A stretch of DNA of 64,000 nucleotides from Deltaproteobacteria bacterium (GTDB taxonomy: Bacteria; Desulfobacterota; Binatia; UBA1149; JAJCZL01): assembly GCA_029262415.1 (NCBI GenBank), contig JAJCZL010000008.1, forward strand, positions 1 through 64,000. Direction: 5' to 3'. Position 1 is the stretch's first letter. Every line of letters begins with the position of its first letter. Below are positions 59,973 to 64,000 of this stretch, piece after piece. The notes under the pieces are model-generated. The model saw only the letters and a list, made by a program, of their open reading frames with translations, was not told the origin of the DNA and did no database searches. A program made the translations under genes and the position numbers.

Positions 59973-62900
59973 GGCTGCGTCAGATTAACCTGCGGCGGGT
60001 GCCGGGAATCGACCCGCCGTTTTCGCTCAACAACCTGGCTTCGGGTGTCAACGTGATCGTCGGGCCCAACGGTTCGGGCAAGACCTCGATTTGCCACGCC
60101 GTCGGCGCGACACTTTGGCCAGAGCAGACCCGCTACGACCGCGCTGAGATAGAGACTCTGTGGGAAGAGGGCAGCGAGATGCTGCGCGCCGACGTCGAGG
60201 GCAACCGTGTCTCATGGCAGCGGGCGGGTGCCGACGCAGGCCCTCCCGCGTTACCGGACGGCCACCTAGCTCCGTGCTACACGCTGAGCATCCGTGATCT
60301 TCTCGGTGAGCATGCCGATACCGACATCGATATCGCTGGACAGATCCGCATACAGATGTCTGGCGGGTACGATCTACAGTCGGTCCTCGAACAGCGTTTC
60401 CGTGTGGCCCCGCGCGCGGGGATGGTGACTAAGAAAGCGCTTGACGATTCGGAGCGGCGACTATCGGCAGAGCGCAAACGTATGCGCGATCTCGCGCAGG
60501 ACGAAGACCGTCTTACTTCGCTTCGTGCCGAACAGGACCGCGCGCGCAAGGCGCACAGTGACGTGCAGGCTCTCGAACTCGCGATCGAGTTGGCCGACGT
60601 CCGCGCTAGACTCGCCGCGGTACGGGCAGAGTTGGCGTCGATGCCCATTGGCCTGGAGCGGATTACCGGCGAAGAAACAGACCGGGTAGATGAGCTCACG
60701 CGCGATCTCGCGCAGGCCAATCTCGGTGTCCGCAAGTGCGAAGAGCGCATCAAGGCGGCCGAAGCACAAATAAGAGACTCGCGGATGCAGAGCGAGGCTA
60801 TCGACGACGCTTCGGCAGAGAGCTGGCGCGCGCGCGCTAAAGAGCTCGCAGAACTAGAACGCGACCTAAGGCATGCTTCGACAGAGGCGGAGAAGGCAAG
60901 GGCCAAACTAGCGAGCACGCGGGCCGCGCTCGGAGCCGAACCCGGTGGGGACCAGCAGCCGCGCATCGAGCTGTCGGCACTCAGCGACCTGGAGGGCTTT
61001 TTGCAGAGGCGCGCCGATTTACACACGCGGCGGACAACGCTCGAGGAAAGACTGGTGACGCTCGAGAGCGGCGCGGGTGTCGAGGATCCCGGATCCCTTG
61101 CGCGCGGTCTCGACGCACTACGCGAATGGCTCGCGGCGCCGCTTCCGGGTCAACGGGCACGGGTGCCGTTCTGGGTTGTCGTGTTAGCGATGATTTCCGC
61201 GGGTATCGGTTCGATCTTCGCTCTCGGGGCCAGTCCTTGGTGGTCTTTAGTGACGGGTGCCGGTGCCGGGGTGCTGATCCTTGCAGGCATCCTGCGTTTC
61301 GCGACCGATGATGCCAACCGCGAACGCCAGCTACACCTTCGGCGCTGGCGTGAAACCGGCCTGGAAGATCCGCCCGATTGGTCGCCGGATTCGGTTCGTA
61401 AACTTGTCCGCTCGCTGGAGACGCGTCTGGCGCGTTCTCACGTGCAGCGCGAACGCGAGGGCCAGCGACAGGACTTAAAGCAGCAGCTCCGTGCCGTCGA
61501 GGTCATGTGGGAGGGGCTCGAGAAGGAGCGCGAGTCGCTGCGCAACCGACTCGGTGTCGACCTTCCCGAATCCGATCTCGGCGCGCTTGAACTCGCCAGG
61601 CGGATTCAAAGCTACCGAGAAGCGCTGGGCGATCACCAATCATCGTCGGCTGCCAGTGGCGAGTTGGCCTCCAAGCGCGACTCTGCGCTGGAAGGCCTGA
61701 ACCAGTTCCTCCACGTGCAAGGTTACGACTCCGGCGGCGATTCAGCAGGTGTTGTGACCGCACTCGAGAATTTCCAGGGGCGGCGTGCTTCCTTCCGTGC
61801 AGGGCAGGCCGAGCGGATGCGCGCGGAAGCCGAGCGCGCCGAGTACCAGACCAAGGCGACGGTTCTGCAATTACGCGTCACGCGGTTGTATCAAGAGCGC
61901 GGACTCGAGGACGACGATCGCGACGGTCTTCGCCGCTACATCGACATGTGGCCGACGTACAAAGAACGCCGGCTCGACGAAAGAAAACTCAGCGGGCGTG
62001 TACTCGAATTCGAGCACAAACTCGCCGAGAGAAGCGACCTTGCCGGATTAACGGCTGAGGAAGCTGCCAGGCTCAAGGCAGAAGCCGAGTCGACGGCACG
62101 CCGTTACGAAGAAGCCACGAACGAGATCGGGCAGATCCAAGAGCGCGTGCAGCATGCACGGAACGGCAGTCAGTTGGAGTCTGCGGCTGCAGACCATCGG
62201 AGGGCGCAGGCCGACTTGTTCGATGAACGCGAGCACGCGCTTTTGCGGACTGCAGGTAGGTTCCTGATAGCCGACGTCGAGAAGGAGCACGAACTCCATT
62301 CGCGGCCGGTCGTTTTGCGTCGCGCGATGGAGTGGTTCTCGTCGTTTACGCGCAACCGTTACGAGCTTGTTCTCACCGAAGGTGCGGATGCGGTGTTCCG
62401 TGCGCGCGATACATCGACGGCGCGCGAGTTATCCATTTCGGAACTCAGCGATGCTACCAGGATTCAGTTGCTGCTTGCCGTGCGCCTAGCATTTGCGACC
62501 CACGCTGAGCGCGGAGTGCAGATACCGCTGTTTCTCGACGAGGCTCTGAGCACCGCTGATCCCGAGCGTTTTCGCGCCGTGGCCGAGAGCCTGATGGTGC
62601 TTGCCTCCGAGGGGCGCCAAGTTTTCTATCTGACTTCGAACCCCACCGACGCGGCGATTTGGACACAGATCCGCGACTCCGGTTCCAAGAAGAACAACCG
62701 ACCGAATGTAGTTGATTTGGCTACCGCGCGTGGACTGCAGGGTTCGGTACTCGACCCTTCGCAACTCAAGCCGCCGCCGGCCAGGGTGATCCCGGAGCCC
62801 GACGGGGCCAAAGCGGAAGACTACGGCGTGCGTTTGGGCGTGAGTCTTCCCGATCCCTTCATGCCGGTTGACGCCGTACATTTGTTCTATTTGCTGCGCG

Positions 62901-63457
62901 GTGATCTCCCTCTCCTTTACCGGGTTATGTGTGCGACGCGTGTCGAGACCGTCGGGCAGTGGCTTTCGCTTTCGCGCGCCGGCCGCGCCGACCGCCTACT
63001 GTCGGGGACGGTTTGTCGACGTATTGATACGCTTGTCGATTGTGCGACGGCTGTCTTCGAGGGCTGGGTAGTAGGACGCGGCAAACCAGTCGATCGCGAG
63101 GTGCTCGAAGAAAGCAAAGCGGTCGACGGAAAATTTTTGCGACGCCTGACCGATGTCGCCAATGACCTTGGCGGCGACGGCGAACGGTACTTGATGGTGA
63201 TTCGTGACGGGCTCGACGACCGCACCGCGGGCTTCCCCGCCGAGTCGATCGACAAGCTGCGTAGTTACCTAGAAGAGAACGGCTTCATAGACGCGCGTGA
63301 GACGCTCGGGGAGAGCGAGCTTTCAACCTACGTCCTCGAGGCCATGGCCGACCATATAAGCGCCGGTCGCATCACCCACCATGAGGTTTCACGCAGAGTC
63401 GAGGAGTTCCTCGCGTTATTTGAGCGCTCAGGCACGGTAGCTCCGGTAGCGGCTTGA
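59969..63457 (+). CDS. YhaN/SbcC-like AAA+ SMC-type ATPase with central membrane helices
   Basis: The 1162-residue protein has a split ABC-type ATPase head: Walker A VGPNGSGKTS (31-40), then signature ELSDATRIQLLLAVRLA (about 822-838) and Walker B IPLFLDEALSTADPERF (about 852). Between them are long coiled coils (about 145-330, 470-800), but no CxxC zinc hook. Two hydrophobic helices interrupt the coil (about 398-441: VPFWVVVLAMISAGIGS, WWSLVTGAGAGVLILAGIL), as in Bacillus YhaN, so the protein is likely membrane-tethered. After the ATPase about 275 residues (885-1162) form a mostly helical extension, VDAVHLFYLLRGDLPLLYRV to LFERSGTVAPVAA, that I do not recognise and that YhaN/SbcC normally lack. 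It is coupled to the SbcD-like gene. Confidence 0.85.
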   Translation: MRLRQINLRRVPGIDPPFSLNNLASGVNVIVGPNGSGKTSICHAVGATLWPEQTRYDRAEIETLWEEGSEMLRADVEGNRVSWQRAGADAGPPALPDGHLAPCYTLSIRDLLGEHADTDIDIAGQIRIQMSGGYDLQSVLEQRFRVAPRAGMVTKKALDDSERRLSAERKRMRDLAQDEDRLTSLRAEQDRARKAHSDVQALELAIELADVRARLAAVRAELASMPIGLERITGEETDRVDELTRDLAQANLGVRKCEERIKAAEAQIRDSRMQSEAIDDASAESWRARAKELAELERDLRHASTEAEKARAKLASTRAALGAEPGGDQQPRIELSALSDLEGFLQRRADLHTRRTTLEERLVTLESGAGVEDPGSLARGLDALREWLAAPLPGQRARVPFWVVVLAMISAGIGSIFALGASPWWSLVTGAGAGVLILAGILRFATDDANRERQLHLRRWRETGLEDPPDWSPDSVRKLVRSLETRLARSHVQREREGQRQDLKQQLRAVEVMWEGLEKERESLRNRLGVDLPESDLGALELARRIQSYREALGDHQSSSAASGELASKRDSALEGLNQFLHVQGYDSGGDSAGVVTALENFQGRRASFRAGQAERMRAEAERAEYQTKATVLQLRVTRLYQERGLEDDDRDGLRRYIDMWPTYKERRLDERKLSGRVLEFEHKLAERSDLAGLTAEEAARLKAEAESTARRYEEATNEIGQIQERVQHARNGSQLESAAADHRRAQADLFDEREHALLRTAGRFLIADVEKEHELHSRPVVLRRAMEWFSSFTRNRYELVLTEGADAVFRARDTSTARELSISELSDATRIQLLLAVRLAFATHAERGVQIPLFLDEALSTADPERFRAVAESLMVLASEGRQVFYLTSNPTDAAIWTQIRDSGSKKNNRPNVVDLATARGLQGSVLDPSQLKPPPARVIPEPDGAKAEDYGVRLGVSLPDPFMPVDAVHLFYLLRGDLPLLYRVMCATRVETVGQWLSLSRAGRADRLLSGTVCRRIDTLVDCATAVFEGWVVGRGKPVDREVLEESKAVDGKFLRRLTDVANDLGGDGERYLMVIRDGLDDRTAGFPAESIDKLRSYLEENGFIDARETLGESELSTYVLEAMADHISAGRITHHEVSRRVEEFLALFERSGTVAPVAA

Positions 63458-63564
63458 TACAGGGCGCATAGCGTTTACGGGTAAGGTCGGTGGTTACGGC
63501 GTCGACGGCCGCGCGCAGGTCCGCTACGAACCGCGATTCTCTCTTGCGTGATTCTCTCGGAGTG

Positions 63565-63583
63565 CGCTAACTATGAGTTAGCG
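63565..63583. promoter_or_regulatory. Perfect inverted repeat upstream of last gene
   Basis: cgctaact-atg-agttagcg is an 8-bp perfect stem with 3-nt spacing, 30 bases before the ATG of the final gene. It could be an operator or, less likely, a terminator of the preceding operon (no U tract). A direct repeat of gattctctc precedes it (about 63535 and 63550). Confidence 0.4.
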
Positions 63584-63612
63584 GGTACGCGTCCGCAGGT
63601 GCTCGGAGGTTT

Positions 63613-64000
63613 ATGCACCGAACACACCGACAGTCCTTGGTTCGATGCCTGGTCATGCTGGTGGTCTGTGGCGCAACGGCTACGGCTGCGCATGCGGTCA
63701 TTCAAGCCTCGGTTGCCGGTGATGTATGCGGGCCGACGGTCGATCCGTGCGTGATCACCGAGGTTGTGCAACTTGCCGATAACTCAATCCTCGATTTCGG
63801 CACGCGCACCGTGCGCGTGCAGGGGTTGGGCCAACTCGACTTTGGATCCTCGTTGGCGACGCTTCGCTGTGGACGACTTGAGATAGATGTAGGGACCTCC
63901 ACCGGCGTCAAGGCGCGTGGATCGGGCGGCAGTACCAGCGGCGGGGTGGCGGTTTTTCAAGTGCGCCGCCGATGCAGCGGTAATCTCTCGATCGTGTGTT
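63613..64000 (+). CDS. Secreted protein, truncated by window end
   Basis: ATG 63613 follows GGAGG (63605-63609), and 129 codons are visible before the window ends. The N terminus is a Sec signal peptide (RCLVMLVVCGATATAAHA, cleavage near residue 28). The mature part is beta-rich with Gly and Cys: CGPTVDPCVITE, VVQLADNSILDFGTRTV, LATLRCGRLEIDVGTSTG, GSGGSTSGGVAVFQV. This resembles the start of a right-handed beta-helix or autotransporter-like surface protein, with no anchor visible because the 3' part is missing. The family is not assigned. The upstream inverted repeat may control it. Confidence 0.7.
   Translation, partial: MHRTHRQSLVRCLVMLVVCGATATAAHAVIQASVAGDVCGPTVDPCVITEVVQLADNSILDFGTRTVRVQGLGQLDFGSSLATLRCGRLEIDVGTSTGVKARGSGGSTSGGVAVFQVRRRCSGNLSIVC

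Noticed and set aside
58647-63457. Assignment of the SbcD/YhaN-like pair to a known anti-phage system (Wadjet, Gabija, Lamassu)
   Set aside because: No JetABD-, GajB- or LmuA-type partners are present, no integrase or defence genes lie nearby, and the pair itself fits the YhaO-YhaN layout.
63641-63656. tRNA T-arm-like ggttcgatgcc
   Set aside because: No acceptor or anticodon arm flanks it and it lies within the signal peptide of a coding sequence.

Overview
This is a GC-rich bacterial chromosomal window that is densely coding on both strands. I see no rRNA, tRNA, CRISPR array, phage or conjugative genes. The gene content suggests a deltaproteobacteria-like lineage such as Binatota, Desulfobacterota or Myxococcota. 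The pointers are Myxococcus-type cysteine-rich repeats, tandem DUF1329 proteins, a lexA-imuA-imuB-dnaE2 cassette, TPR-fused GT-C membrane proteins and thrombospondin-type-3-like secreted proteins. Sequence reading alone does not settle the taxonomy.

Layout. 1-2.7 kb: a secreted protein made almost only of 31-residue Cys-rich repeats, with an in-frame TGA at bases 29-31. 2.8-8.7 kb (-): a three-gene overlapping operon (DUF2723 GT-C protein, TMTC-like GT-C protein, alkaline-phosphatase-fold lipoprotein), all ending in TPRs. 9-11.8 kb: trkA-trkH potassium uptake. 11.8-17.9 kb (-): an overlapping SOS mutagenesis operon lexA-imuA-imuB-dnaE2 behind a palindromic operator. 18-20.4 kb: a large secreted repeat protein. 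20.4-23 kb (-): a sensor-receiver protein without a kinase core. 23.5-26.3 kb: three-subunit transhydrogenase pntAA-pntAB-pntB, then a DUF937 relic and a variant hisI. 27.2-29.9 kb: tandem DUF1329 genes with a strong terminator.

30-36 kb: CPBP protease, SnoaL-like protein, DUF4112, then an overlapping set YkgJ-panE-sulfotransferase followed by a membrane sulfatase. 36.1-36.4 kb: a 322-bp IS5-type remnant with both ends and near-perfect target duplications. 36.4-43.2 kb: MBL-fold protein, MAPEG, enoyl-reductase-like, alpha/beta hydrolase with an Ala nucleophile position, CPXCG protein, phospholipase-D-like lipoprotein, M48 lipoprotein and a barrel-like protein. 43.2-47.4 kb: DUF2079, beta-helix lipoprotein and GT2 glycosyltransferase. 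47.5-50.8 kb: sigma-54 activator and SGNH hydrolase.

51.4-63.5 kb is the most unusual stretch. A coupled pair of large dynamin-like GTPases shares a non-canonical G3 motif. It is followed by an opposing two-component pair, then a coupled SbcD/YhaO-like protein whose metal-binding motifs are eroded and a 1162-residue YhaN/SbcC-like ATPase with central membrane helices and a long unassigned C-terminal extension. The window ends inside a further secreted protein gene. This stretch is the best candidate for an undescribed system (membrane remodelling plus membrane-linked DNA handling). A functional link between the two gene pairs is inference only.
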